DNA from: Tersicoccus mangrovi
Lineage (GTDB): Bacteria; Actinomycetota; Actinomycetes; Actinomycetales; Micrococcaceae
Direction: 5' to 3'
Length of the DNA: 64,000 nucleotides
NCBI RefSeq assembly: GCF_036881825.1
Contig: NZ_JBAJMW010000002.1
Coordinates: forward strand, 62,001 to 126,000
Below are positions 43,447 to 52,338 of the stretch, piece after piece. The notes beneath the pieces were generated by a model. That model had not been told where the DNA came from and searched no databases. It saw only the letters and a list, made by a program, of their open reading frames with translations. The first letter of the stretch is position 1; each line of letters opens with the position of its first letter. The position numbers and the translations under genes are program-made.

Positions 43447-44400
43447 ATGAACGCAACCTCGGCGACGATGCCGTCGCGGGCGGGCCGACGGCCCCGGATG
43501 TCGCGCCTGCGACGCCGGGAGGCTCTCGCTGGCTACCTGTTCATCTCGCCGTGGATCATCGGGTTCCTCGTCTTCACCGTCGGCGCGATGGCCTACAGCC
43601 TCGTCATCTCCTTCAGCCGCTACAACCTGGCCACGAACATCGCCCGCCCGGTCGGCACCCGCAACTACGAACTGCTGTTCTCCGACCCGAAGGTCGCCAC
43701 CGCGCTGGCGAACACCCTCTACTTCGCGGTGCTCGCCGTCCCCCTGGAGATCTGCTTCGCCCTCCTGCTGGCGCTCCTGCTCTCCCGCGTGGGCCGCGGC
43801 GCCGGCTTCTTCCGGTCGGTGTTCTACCTGCCGAAGATGACGCCGGCCGTGGCCACTGCGTCGGTGTTCCTCCTGCTGCTCAACGGCAACACGGGCGCCA
43901 TCAACCAGGCGCTCAAGGCGGTCGGCATCCAGGGGCCGCAGTGGCTGGTCGACCCGAACTGGGTCAAGCCGTCGATCGTGCTGATGACGCTGTGGGGCGT
44001 CTCGGGCACCATGGTCATCTTCCTCGCAGCACTCAAGGCGGTGCCGACCGACCTGTACGAGGCGGCGCAGCTGGACGGCGCCGGGCCGGTGCGGCGGTTC
44101 TTCTCCATCACCGTGCCGATGATCTCCCCGACCATCTTCTTCAACGTCATCGTCCTGACGATCGCGGCCCTGCAGGTCTTCGACTCGGCGTACCTGCTGT
44201 TCTGGCGCGACCAGTCCAACGCCTCGCCCGAGTCGTCCCTGTTCTACGGCATCTACCTGTTCCAGCAGGCGTTCCGGGACTTCAACTTCGGCTTCGCCTC
44301 GGCGATGGCGTGGCTCCTGTTCGTCATCATCATGCTCATCAGCCTGGTCCAGACACGGCTCGCCCGCCGCTGGGTCTACTACGAGGGAGGTGCCCAGTGA
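43447..44400 (+). CDS. Sugar ABC transporter permease (MalF/UgpA type)
   Basis: Inner-membrane half of a CUT1 carbohydrate importer. Six helices, beginning GYLFISPWIIGFLVFTVGAM, and the EAA loop DLYEAAQLDGAGPVRRFFSITVPMISP that docks to the ATPase. A GTG at 43411 would add 12 residues; ATG 43447 is used. 317 aa. The stop overlaps the next permease (GTGA). Note that no ATPase gene adjoins; such systems in actinobacteria usually share MsiK/MsmK. Confidence 0.9.
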   Translation: MNATSATMPSRAGRRPRMSRLRRREALAGYLFISPWIIGFLVFTVGAMAYSLVISFSRYNLATNIARPVGTRNYELLFSDPKVATALANTLYFAVLAVPLEICFALLLALLLSRVGRGAGFFRSVFYLPKMTPAVATASVFLLLLNGNTGAINQALKAVGIQGPQWLVDPNWVKPSIVLMTLWGVSGTMVIFLAALKAVPTDLYEAAQLDGAGPVRRFFSITVPMISPTIFFNVIVLTIAALQVFDSAYLLFWRDQSNASPESSLFYGIYLFQQAFRDFNFGFASAMAWLLFVIIMLISLVQTRLARRWVYYEGGAQ

Positions 44401-45353
44401 GCCAGAAGGTCACCGAGGAGACCGACCCGGCGCCCGTGCTGGCCGCCGCACCCGTCCCCGTCCCGGCCCGCGCCGACCGTCGCGCCCGCCGCGGTGGCGA
44501 GAGTCAGGGCCGCCGCGTCCGGCCGGGAACCGTCCTGCTGTGGGTGCTGCTCATCGCGTTCACCGCACTGTTCCTCTACCCGTTGGTGTGGCTGCTCGCG
44601 GCGAGCCTGAAGCCGCGCGGCGAGGTGTTCGACAACCGGCTGATCCCGCAGACCCTCACGCCGGAGAACTACGTGCAGGTGTGGCAGCAGCTGCCCCTGC
44701 TGAGCTGGCTCGGCAACAGCGTGCTCATCGCGGTCATCGCCGCCGGGCTCGTCACGATCTCCAGCGCCGTCGTCGCCTTCGGCTTCGCGTACTTCCGCTT
44801 CCCGGGCCGCAACGTGTTGTTCGGGCTCGTGCTGGCGACGATGATGCTGCCCGGCGCGGTCACGATGGTGCCCCAGTACCTGATCTGGAAGAACCTCGGG
44901 GTGCTCGGCACGTGGATCCCGCTGTTCGGCATGAACCTCTTCGGGTCCGCGTTCTACATCTTCCTGCAGCGCCAGTTCTTCCTCGGCCTGCCGCGGGACC
45001 TGTTCGAGGCGGCCCGGATCGACGGCGCCAGCTACGTCGGGATGTTCCGGCGGATCGCCCTGCCGCTGTCCATCCCGTCGCTCATCATCATCTTCATCTT
45101 CGAGTTCCAGGCCAGCTGGAACAACCTGCAGGCCGCCCTGATCTACCTCAACGCCGGCACGGTCGAGGGCTACACGGTGCCGCTGGGCATCGCGCGGGCG
45201 ATGACGATGTTCTCCCCCACCAACGGCGGGCACGGGGACTACCAGTACGTCATGGTCGCGGCGCTGGTGGTCACCATCCCCATGCTGCTGCTGTTCTCCT
45301 TCGCGCAGCGCTACTTCATCGAGGGCGTCGCCACGCAGGGCCGGAAGGGCTGA
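44397..45353 (+). CDS. Sugar ABC transporter permease (MalG/UgpE type)
   Basis: Partner permease of the CUT1 system, with six helices and the EAA loop DLFEAARIDGASYVGMFRRI. The N-terminal ~40 residues are Ala/Pro/Arg-rich and cytoplasmic. GTG 44397 is fixed by gggaggt five nt before it and by overlap with the preceding stop. 318 aa. Followed by a perfect hairpin at 45393, so the two permeases form a closed transcript that excludes the binding protein. Confidence 0.9.
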   Translation: MSQKVTEETDPAPVLAAAPVPVPARADRRARRGGESQGRRVRPGTVLLWVLLIAFTALFLYPLVWLLAASLKPRGEVFDNRLIPQTLTPENYVQVWQQLPLLSWLGNSVLIAVIAAGLVTISSAVVAFGFAYFRFPGRNVLFGLVLATMMLPGAVTMVPQYLIWKNLGVLGTWIPLFGMNLFGSAFYIFLQRQFFLGLPRDLFEAARIDGASYVGMFRRIALPLSIPSLIIIFIFEFQASWNNLQAALIYLNAGTVEGYTVPLGIARAMTMFSPTNGGHGDYQYVMVAALVVTIPMLLLFSFAQRYFIEGVATQGRKG

Positions 45354-45392
45354 GAGCGGCCACCGTCCCTGACAGCACCGTCCCGGACAGCA

Positions 45393-45426
45393 CGGAGGGG
45401 GTCGGCCGTTCGGCCGACCCCCTCCG
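45393..45426. terminator. Perfect 15-bp stem hairpin between convergent permease and binding-protein genes
   Basis: cggagggggtcggcc (45393-45407), loop gttc, ggccgaccccctccg (45412-45426). No T-run on either strand. Symmetric placement (40 and 24 bp from the two stops) supports bidirectional termination. Confidence 0.8.
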
Positions 45427-45449
45427 TCGCGTCGCGGTGGTGCTGATCC

Positions 45450-46826
45450 CTACTGGTCGGCGTCCTGGTTGTACGAGCGCATCGCGGCGGCCTGCGCGTC
45501 GGCGAGCGCCTGCTGCGGCTGCTTCTGGCCGAGCAGGGCGGCCGTGATCGCGTTCTTCAGTTCGTTCTTGATCGCCTCACCGGCGGGTGAGACGCCGATC
45601 GACTTGCCGGAGGAGACGATGTCGTAGAACGTGCTGATCGCCTGGTCGAAGCCGGCGTTGCCGCTGGCCTTGACGTACTTCTGCCGGATCTCGGTGTCCG
45701 CGGCCGGCGAGCCGGTGAACAGGCCCGTGTTGATCGCGCCCGGGGTCTTGGCCAGCGTCGCGGACCGGGCCTTCGCCGCGGCGTCCCAGGACTGCTGGGA
45801 GACGAGGCTGAGCGCCCAGGCGCACGCGGCGTCCGGGTTCTTGGCGCCGGCAGGGATGACGAACGCGCTGCCGCCGGCGTAGGTGATCGGCTTGCCGTCG
45901 GCGCCCTTGAACGGGACCGCGGAGATCTTCTCCTGGTCCACGTACGGGGAGAGGACATTCAGGTACCACTGGGCGTTGGCCTGCGCGCCCACCTGGTCCT
46001 TGACGTACTGGTTGTTCTTGCCGAACGTGTCGAACGCGTCCGAGAAACTCTTGATCTTCGCGTGGCCGCCCTGGGCGTCGGAGATCTTCTTGAGCGTCTC
46101 GATCGCGGTGACGTTCTTCGGGTCGTCGAGGGCCGGCTTGCCACTCTCGTCCATGAGCCGGCCGCCACTGGCCAGCAGCCACAGCTCGGGCTGCCCCGTG
46201 GCGACGGGGTCGAAGCCGAGCCGCATCGGCGTGCCGCCGCTGGCCTGGTACATCGACTTGGCGGCGGCCACGAGCTGGTCCGGCTTCGAGGTGTCGAGCT
46301 GGTCGGCCTTGACGCCGGCCTGGTCCAGCACCCGGGTGTTCGTGATGATGGCGGCCGGCTGGTAGAACTGCGGCACCGCCCACAGCTGGTTCTTGTACTT
46401 CACCGAGTCGGTCACGGACGGGTAGAACTGCTTGGACGCGTCGACGTCGTGCGCGGCATAGCACTGATCCAGCGGCTTGATCAGGCCCTGCGCGGCGTAG
46501 GTGCCGATCAGCGCCCGGTCCATCTGCACGACGTCGGGCAGGTCCCCCGAGGCGGCGCGGGTGGTGAACTTCTGCGAGTCGAACGACGTCTGGTCGAGCT
46601 TGACCTGGACGCCGCCGAGCTGGCTCTGGGCGTAGGCGAGGCGGGCCTTGCCGACGTCGTCGGCGTTGTCGAACGCCCAGGCGTTCAGGGTGCCGGAGGC
46701 GCTGGCGCCGAAGGACGGAGCCGACGAGGAGTCGCCTCCGGACGAACTGCCACCGCCACCGCACCCCGTGAGGGCGAGCGCGGACACGAGGAACACGGCC
46801 GAGGCGGGCCGGACGGGAAACGACAT
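45450..46826 (-). CDS. Sugar ABC transporter substrate-binding lipoprotein
   Basis: Extracytoplasmic solute-binding protein, CUT1-like. Signal peptide with lipobox LALTGC (lipid Cys near residue 22), then a Gly/Ser linker and a two-lobed binding fold: LNAWAFDNADDVG, FTTRAASGDLPDVVQMDRALIG, KYKNQLWAVPQFYQPAAI, and a conserved C-lobe PAGAKNPDAACAWALSLVS. 458 aa; ATG 46826 with ggagg eight nt upstream. It probably serves the two permeases although it is transcribed toward them. Ligand unknown; no glycosidase or sugar kinase is nearby. Confidence 0.9.
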   Translation of the reverse strand: MSFPVRPASAVFLVSALALTGCGGGGSSSGGDSSSAPSFGASASGTLNAWAFDNADDVGKARLAYAQSQLGGVQVKLDQTSFDSQKFTTRAASGDLPDVVQMDRALIGTYAAQGLIKPLDQCYAAHDVDASKQFYPSVTDSVKYKNQLWAVPQFYQPAAIITNTRVLDQAGVKADQLDTSKPDQLVAAAKSMYQASGGTPMRLGFDPVATGQPELWLLASGGRLMDESGKPALDDPKNVTAIETLKKISDAQGGHAKIKSFSDAFDTFGKNNQYVKDQVGAQANAQWYLNVLSPYVDQEKISAVPFKGADGKPITYAGGSAFVIPAGAKNPDAACAWALSLVSQQSWDAAAKARSATLAKTPGAINTGLFTGSPAADTEIRQKYVKASGNAGFDQAISTFYDIVSSGKSIGVSPAGEAIKNELKNAITAALLGQKQPQQALADAQAAAMRSYNQDADQ

Positions 46827-47063
46827 CGTTGTCCTCCGATCAACGCCGGCGGTCGGCCGGCAACGGGTGCGCCGATTCATCAGCGTGCTTGTGAGATGAA
46901 CGTAGACCAGCCACCGGACCGCGGCAACTCGCCACGCGACGGGGTCCGCAGGCTTGTCGGCGGAGGTGTCACCGGGGGGAAACACGGTCCTGACGTGGTC
47001 GCAACGGCGGGTCGTCAGGGTGGAACCGTCAGCACCCGCTTGCTCCGACCCGGGAGGACCACG

Positions 47064-48824
47064 ATGAGTACCGCACCCCTCGCCACCCCGCCGGCCGACA
47101 CCGACGATGCCCGCGCCGCCACCCGCGAGTCCCTCGAGGACTACACGCTCCGCTTCGCGCCACGGTCCTACCGCCGCTGGGGACCGGCCGTCGTCGCCAC
47201 CAGCGCGCTCGGCGGCATCGCCTACCTCGCGGACTTCTCCATCGGCGCGAACATCGGCATCGCCCACGGCACCGTCAACGCCGTGCTCGGCATCGGCGTC
47301 GCCGCCGTCATCATCTTCGTGACCGGCTTCCCGCTGGCCTACTACGCGGCCCGCTACAACATCGACCTGGACCTGATCACCCGCGGCGCAGGCTTCGGGT
47401 ACTACGGCTCCGTGGTGACGAACATCGTCTTCGCGACCTTCACGTTCATCTTCTTCGCGCTCGAGGGCTCGATCATGGCGCAGGGCCTCGAGCTGGGACT
47501 CGGCATCCCGCGGCCGGTCGGCTACGCCGTCTCGACCCTGATGATCATCCCGCTCGTCATCTACGGCATGAAGATCCTCGCGAAGCTGCAGGTGTGGACG
47601 ACGCCGCTCTGGCTGCTGCTCATGGTCATCCCGCTGGTGTACCTGGTGGCCACCCACCCCGCGTCGGTGTCCCAGTTCTTCGACTACCGCGGGGCCACCG
47701 GCAGCGGCAGTCCGGACCTCGCGTCCGTGATGCTGGCGGCCGGCGTGTGTCTGTCCCTGATGGCGCAGATCGCCGAGCAGATCGACTACCTGCGGTTCAT
47801 GCCACCCCGCACCGAGGCCAACCGCCGCGCCTGGTGGACCGCCGTCGTCATGGCCGGACCGGGCTGGGTGGTCTTCGGCGCGCTCAAGCAGGCGATCGGG
47901 CTGTTCATCGCGGTCTACATCATCGCGAACCTCGACCCGGCGGCATCGGCGACCGCGAACGAGCCGGTGCACCAGTTCCTCGGCGTCTACAGCGAGATGA
48001 TGCCGGCGTGGCTGGCGATGACCCTCGCCGTCGTCCTCGTCGTCATCTCCCAGATCAAGATCAACGTCACCAACGCGTACTCCGGCTCGCTGGCCTGGAC
48101 CAACAGCTTCACCCGCATCACCGGCACCTACCCCGGCCGGCTCGTGTTCGTCATCGTCAACCTCGGCATCGCGCTGGCGCTGATGGAGGCGAACATGTTC
48201 GACGTCCTCAACACCATCCTCGGGTTCTACGCCAACTGTGCGATGGCGTGGGTCGTCACGGTGGCCACCGACATCGGGATCAACAAGTACCTGCTGAAGA
48301 TCTCCCCCGAGGCGCCCGAGTTCCGCCGCGGCATGCTGTACGCGATCAACCCCGTCGGATTCGTGTCCATGCTCGCCTCGGCGGTCGCCTCCATCGCGGT
48401 GTTCTTCGGCACCTTCGGGCCCGGGGTGCAGCCGTACTCGCCGATCGTGGCGGTCGGCCTCGCGGTCGTCCTGCCGCCCGTGCTGGCGCTCGCCACCCGC
48501 GGCCGGTACTACCTGCGCCGGTCCGACGACGGCATCGCCATCCCGATGGTCGACGCCGACGGCAACCCGTCCGACGTCCGGCTCCGCTGCTGCGTCACCG
48601 GCCTGGACTTCGAGCGGCCGGACATGATCGCCTCGGCCCGCACGGGCGCCGACGGGAAGCCGCTGTTCATCTCCTCGCTCGCCCTGGCGACCGACCGGGG
48701 CGGTGACCACGTCCTGCCCGCCGACCCGCCGGCACCGGGCACGGCGGGGGCCATCACGTCGACGGCGGCGGTCGCGCGCACCGGGCAGACGGCTCCCGAT
48801 CCGGTACCGGCGAGCGGGACCTGA
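47064..48824 (+). CDS. NCS1-family permease (purine/cytosine/allantoin type)
   Basis: Nucleobase:cation symporter-1 type carrier with about twelve helices. Typical stretches: LGGIAYLADFSIGANIG (TM1), RGAGFGYYGSVVTNI (TM3), QIAEQIDYLRFMPP, and SQIKINVTNAYSGSLAWTNSF. It has a cytoplasmic C-terminal tail of ~100 residues (from about YYLRRSDDGIAIPMV), containing RLRCCVTGLDFERPDM, which is not part of the transporter fold and is unusual. 586 aa from ATG 47064 with gggagg. Divergent from the sugar-binding protein. Exact substrate cannot be told. Confidence 0.86.
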   Translation: MSTAPLATPPADTDDARAATRESLEDYTLRFAPRSYRRWGPAVVATSALGGIAYLADFSIGANIGIAHGTVNAVLGIGVAAVIIFVTGFPLAYYAARYNIDLDLITRGAGFGYYGSVVTNIVFATFTFIFFALEGSIMAQGLELGLGIPRPVGYAVSTLMIIPLVIYGMKILAKLQVWTTPLWLLLMVIPLVYLVATHPASVSQFFDYRGATGSGSPDLASVMLAAGVCLSLMAQIAEQIDYLRFMPPRTEANRRAWWTAVVMAGPGWVVFGALKQAIGLFIAVYIIANLDPAASATANEPVHQFLGVYSEMMPAWLAMTLAVVLVVISQIKINVTNAYSGSLAWTNSFTRITGTYPGRLVFVIVNLGIALALMEANMFDVLNTILGFYANCAMAWVVTVATDIGINKYLLKISPEAPEFRRGMLYAINPVGFVSMLASAVASIAVFFGTFGPGVQPYSPIVAVGLAVVLPPVLALATRGRYYLRRSDDGIAIPMVDADGNPSDVRLRCCVTGLDFERPDMIASARTGADGKPLFISSLALATDRGGDHVLPADPPAPGTAGAITSTAAVARTGQTAPDPVPASGT

Positions 48825-48880
48825 CGTCGTCGTCGCACGTCAGCGTCGTGTCGGAGTCGCATCCGACTGGGGAGAAACCA

Positions 48881-48911
48881 TTGACAAAGCGCGGGTGACT
48901 CTCCCTAGAGT
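48881..48911 (+). promoter_or_regulatory. Candidate promoter of the AfsR-like regulator
   Basis: ttgaca at 48881-48886 is a perfect -35; tagagt at 48906-48911 is a plausible -10 with a 19-bp spacer (ctagag gives 18). Transcription would begin near 48918, exactly at the foot of the following hairpin. Confidence 0.45.
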
Positions 48912-48918
48912 GAAAGCC

Positions 48919-48955
48919 GGGGTGGTCGGGCCGACTGGGGAGGCCCGACCACCCC
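48919..48955 (+). promoter_or_regulatory. Leader hairpin ahead of the AfsR-like regulator
   Basis: ggggtggtcgggcc (48919-48932) and ggcccgaccacccc (48942-48955) form a perfect 14-bp stem with a 9-nt loop. It is 95 nt after the permease stop and 6-63 nt before the two possible starts of the regulator. It could end permease transcription or, if the promoter above is real, form the first structure of the regulator mRNA. Confidence 0.6.
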
Positions 48956-49017
48956 TCACCATGTCCGGCCCCGTGGCACAGCCCGCCGGGGCCTCGCCCG
49001 ACCGTTACCGTGGAGCC

Positions 49018-52000
49018 GTGCACCGGATCACCGTCGTCGAGGACGTCGCCCGCGACGGGACGCCGCTGACCGGCACCCGCGCCCGCGACCTCGTCCGGCG
49101 GCTGGCCCTCTCCCCTTCCGGCGCCATGACCGTCGCCGCCCTCGTGGACGGTCTCTGGGCCGAGAGCGCGCCGCCGGCCCATCCCGCCAAGGCGGTCCAG
49201 GTCGTCGTGTCCCGCATCCGCGCGCAGTGGGGCGCGGACGCGATCGCCACCACCCCGGACGGCTACCGGCTCTCCGGCGCCGACGACGTCGACCTGCGCG
49301 CCGCGCTGGCGGACGCCGACGCCGCCGAGGACGCGCTGCGCCGGGGCCACCCGGACGCCGCCCTCGAGGCGGCCGACCGGGTGCTGCGCCTACCCGCCGA
49401 CACCGACACCACCCAGCCCGCGGACACGATCCCCGCCGAGATTGCCGGTGCTGCGTTGTCGGCCCGACGCCGTGCCGCCCGTGCCCGGGCCGTGGCCCTG
49501 ACCGACCTCGGCCGGTGGGCGGAGGCACTGCCGGAGCTGGAACGGCAGGCGGTCGCCGCGCCGGATGACGAGGCCCTGCTCGTCCGGCTGGTGCGGGCCG
49601 AGGCGGCCGTGACCGGCACCGCCGCCGCCCTGGCCCGGTTCGAGCGATACCGGCGACGGCTGCGGGACACCCTCGGCACCGACCCGGGGACGGACCTCTC
49701 GGCGGTGTACGCGGACCTGCTCGCCGGGCAGAGCGCGGGGACGACGCCGGCCAGCGCCACCGGACTCGTCGGCCGGGACGAGGCCATCGACGCCGTCGTC
49801 GCCCTGACCCGCAGCAGCCGCGTGACCACGATCGTCGGGCCCGGGGGCCTCGGCAAGACGACGCTCGCCCTCGCCGTCGCCGATCGGCTGACGACGGCCA
49901 CCGTCATCTACGTCGAACTCGTCACCGTCACCGACGGCGACGACCTGGACGCCTACCTGGCCGGGCAGCTCGGCGGCGCCGGCCGGGCCACCGTCACGAG
50001 CGGCCCCCGCGTACCCCTGACCCCACGCCAGGTGATCCAGGACCGGCTGCGGGACTCCCGCGCCGTGCTGATCCTGGACAACTGCGAGCAGATCGTCGAC
50101 GCCGTCGCGGACCTGACCGCCGCGATCGTGGCCACGTGTCGCCGGGTGACCGTGCTCGCCACGAGCCGCTCTCCCCTGCGGATCGGCGCGGAAGCCGTGT
50201 TCTCGCCGCGCCAGCTCACGCTCGCCGAGTCCGTCGACCTGTTCTCCCGGCGGGCGCGGGCGGTGCGACCGGACGCCGTGCTCGACGCCGACGCCGTCGC
50301 CGCGGTGTGCGCCCGGCTCGACGGCCTGCCGCTGGCCATCGAGCTCGCCGCGTCGCGCGTGCGCACCCTGACGGTTGCCGACATCGCCGCGCGGCTCGAC
50401 GATCGCCTCGCGCTGCTGCGCGGCCGGGACCGGGACCGTCCGGACCGGCACCGCACCCTCGAGGCGGTCATCGCGTGGAGCTGGGACCTGCTCGCGGCCG
50501 ACGAGCGGAACGCCCTCGCGGCGCTGACCGCCTTCCCGGACGCGTTCGGGCCCGACGCGGCGGCCGCGGTGCTCGTCGGGACCCCCGCGCCCGCCGGGAC
50601 CAACGTCGAGGACCTGCTGGACGCGCTCGTCGACCAGTCCCTGCTCACCGTCCTCGACGGGGGCCGGGCTGCCCACGTCGCCGTGCTGCCGGTCCCGGGC
50701 GTGCGGTACCGGATGCTCGAGACCGTCCGCGAGTTCGCCTCGTCCCGCCAGACCGATCCTGCCGCCGTCGGGGACCGCCTCATCGCGTGGGTAGCCGACC
50801 GCTGCTCCGCCGAGCGACTCGCCCTGCACGGGCCGGAGCAACCGGCCGCGCTGGCCCGCACGGCCGCCGACGCGGAGAACCTCGCACGGGGGCTGCGGCT
50901 GGCCGTTGACGACGGCGATCCTCGCGCCCTGCGCATCGCCGCGGCGCTGGGATTCGCGTGGGGGCTGATGGACGACGAGGCCACGCTGACCGCACTGGCC
51001 GCCCCGCTCGGTGAGTTGGCACGGCGGGAGGCCGACCGGCTGATGCGGAGCGGCACCCCGACGGCGGACACCGAGTTCGCGGCGGTGGCCGACACCCTGA
51101 GCGTGCTCGTCGTCTACACCCGGGAAACCCCGGGCGGGTCTCGCTCGGCCCGGCCGCGGGCACTGAACATCCGAGCGCTACGGCGACTGCTGGACACCGC
51201 GGCGAGGCACCGGCCGCCCGGCGGCGGGGACGACGAGCCGGACGAGGTCCACGCGTTGCGCGCCCTGGCCTGCCACTTCCCCGCGCTCGTCCGCACCGTG
51301 ACCCGCGGGGAGCCGCTCGTCGCCGGGCCGGGTGCGGGCATCACCGAACGGGTCGTCACCGTGTTCCTCGGTGCCTTCCTCACGGAGAATCAGGGCCGCG
51401 TCGGCGACGCCATCGCCGACCTGACCGCCCTCGTGCCGCTGCTCGACGACGTCACGCCGTGGCTGCGTGCCGGGGTCCTCCTGCGGATCGGCGAGCTGCA
51501 CCTCGGGCGGGCCGACGGCGAGAGCGCCCGGCGCTGGGTCGAGCCCCTGCTGCCGCAGATCGGTTCCCTCGGGTCGGCCGAGAACCTCGTGCAGGCTCAC
51601 GCGATCTGCCTCATGGCGGCCATGGCCCGCGGCGACCTGACGGGGGCGCGGGCCCATCTCGACGTCGTCGAACGGGTCCCGCCGCAGCCCTCGGGTGGTG
51701 CCGGGCCCTTCCGGCTCGTCGCGGCCACGTCCGCGGCCGAGATCGCGGCGGCGGAGGGACGGGTCGACGACGCCGACCGGCTGCTGCGCGAACTCGCCGT
51801 CGACGCGCGGGAACAGGACGCCTTCTTCGCGAGCGTCGACCGGCCCAACGTCTGGTACGGCTCCGCGATGGCCCTGGACCTGGCCATCCTCGCCCGCCAC
51901 CAGCGGCCTCTGACCGGGGACGACGTCGTCGCCGAGGCGAGCCGCTGGCTGCTCTCGGTCAGCCGCGCGGCGCTGCCGTTCCTCGACCGGCCCCAGTACG

Positions 52001-52338
52001 GGTCCCTCGTCTTCGCGATCGCCTCCTGGCTGATCGCCGCCGGGCGCACCCGGGGCGGCGACGACGCCGAGGCGAGCAGCCGGGCCGGTGCCCGTCTGCT
52101 CGCCGTCGCCCTGCGGCTGGACTACAACCGCACCTACCCGTCGATGCGCCTCGACCCGGTACTGGCGGAGGCGCGAGCCGACGCCGCTGAGGCGTTCGAC
52201 GCCGCGGTCGCCGACCTGGCCGAGGCCGGCGAGGAGGAGCTGCTGGACCGGTGCCGCCAGGTGCTCGCCGAGGTGCTCGAGCCGCTGACGGCCCCGGCGC
52301 CCTCAGCGGGCAACGCCGCTCAGGTGCGGCGCCGGTAA
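49018..52338 (+). CDS. AfsR/SARP-like transcriptional regulator with NB-ARC ATPase
   Basis: Large cytoplasmic signal-transduction ATPase. N-terminal OmpR-type winged helix (residues ~1-85; VVSRIRAQWGADAIATTPDGYRL), bacterial transcriptional activation domain (~90-240, RFERYRRRLRDTLGTDPG), NB-ARC ATPase with Walker A GPGGLGKTTLALAV (~275-290) and Walker B VLILDNCEQIV, winged-helix LTAFPDAFGPDAAAAV, and a C-terminal ~500 residues of Ala/Leu/Arg helical TPR-like repeats. 1106 aa from GTG 49018; ATG 48961 would add 19 residues. Such proteins often drive antibiotic or stress clusters; the adjacent exporter is the nearest candidate target. Its last 19 bp overlap the convergent permease gene. Confidence 0.86.
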   Translation: MHRITVVEDVARDGTPLTGTRARDLVRRLALSPSGAMTVAALVDGLWAESAPPAHPAKAVQVVVSRIRAQWGADAIATTPDGYRLSGADDVDLRAALADADAAEDALRRGHPDAALEAADRVLRLPADTDTTQPADTIPAEIAGAALSARRRAARARAVALTDLGRWAEALPELERQAVAAPDDEALLVRLVRAEAAVTGTAAALARFERYRRRLRDTLGTDPGTDLSAVYADLLAGQSAGTTPASATGLVGRDEAIDAVVALTRSSRVTTIVGPGGLGKTTLALAVADRLTTATVIYVELVTVTDGDDLDAYLAGQLGGAGRATVTSGPRVPLTPRQVIQDRLRDSRAVLILDNCEQIVDAVADLTAAIVATCRRVTVLATSRSPLRIGAEAVFSPRQLTLAESVDLFSRRARAVRPDAVLDADAVAAVCARLDGLPLAIELAASRVRTLTVADIAARLDDRLALLRGRDRDRPDRHRTLEAVIAWSWDLLAADERNALAALTAFPDAFGPDAAAAVLVGTPAPAGTNVEDLLDALVDQSLLTVLDGGRAAHVAVLPVPGVRYRMLETVREFASSRQTDPAAVGDRLIAWVADRCSAERLALHGPEQPAALARTAADAENLARGLRLAVDDGDPRALRIAAALGFAWGLMDDEATLTALAAPLGELARREADRLMRSGTPTADTEFAAVADTLSVLVVYTRETPGGSRSARPRALNIRALRRLLDTAARHRPPGGGDDEPDEVHALRALACHFPALVRTVTRGEPLVAGPGAGITERVVTVFLGAFLTENQGRVGDAIADLTALVPLLDDVTPWLRAGVLLRIGELHLGRADGESARRWVEPLLPQIGSLGSAENLVQAHAICLMAAMARGDLTGARAHLDVVERVPPQPSGGAGPFRLVAATSAAEIAAAEGRVDDADRLLRELAVDAREQDAFFASVDRPNVWYGSAMALDLAILARHQRPLTGDDVVAEASRWLLSVSRAALPFLDRPQYGSLVFAIASWLIAAGRTRGGDDAEASSRAGARLLAVALRLDYNRTYPSMRLDPVLAEARADAAEAFDAAVADLAEAGEEELLDRCRQVLAEVLEPLTAPAPSAGNAAQVRRR

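Noticed and set aside
46827..47063. Riboswitch (TPP or purine) ahead of the NCS1 permease
   Set aside because: No ctgaga, accctttg-like or purine aptamer core sequence could be found in the leader.
45450..48710. One protein of 1086 residues ending in the binding protein
   Set aside because: The first ~600 codons are antisense to the NCS1 permease; the lipoprotein signal peptide with ggagg marks the true start at 46826.
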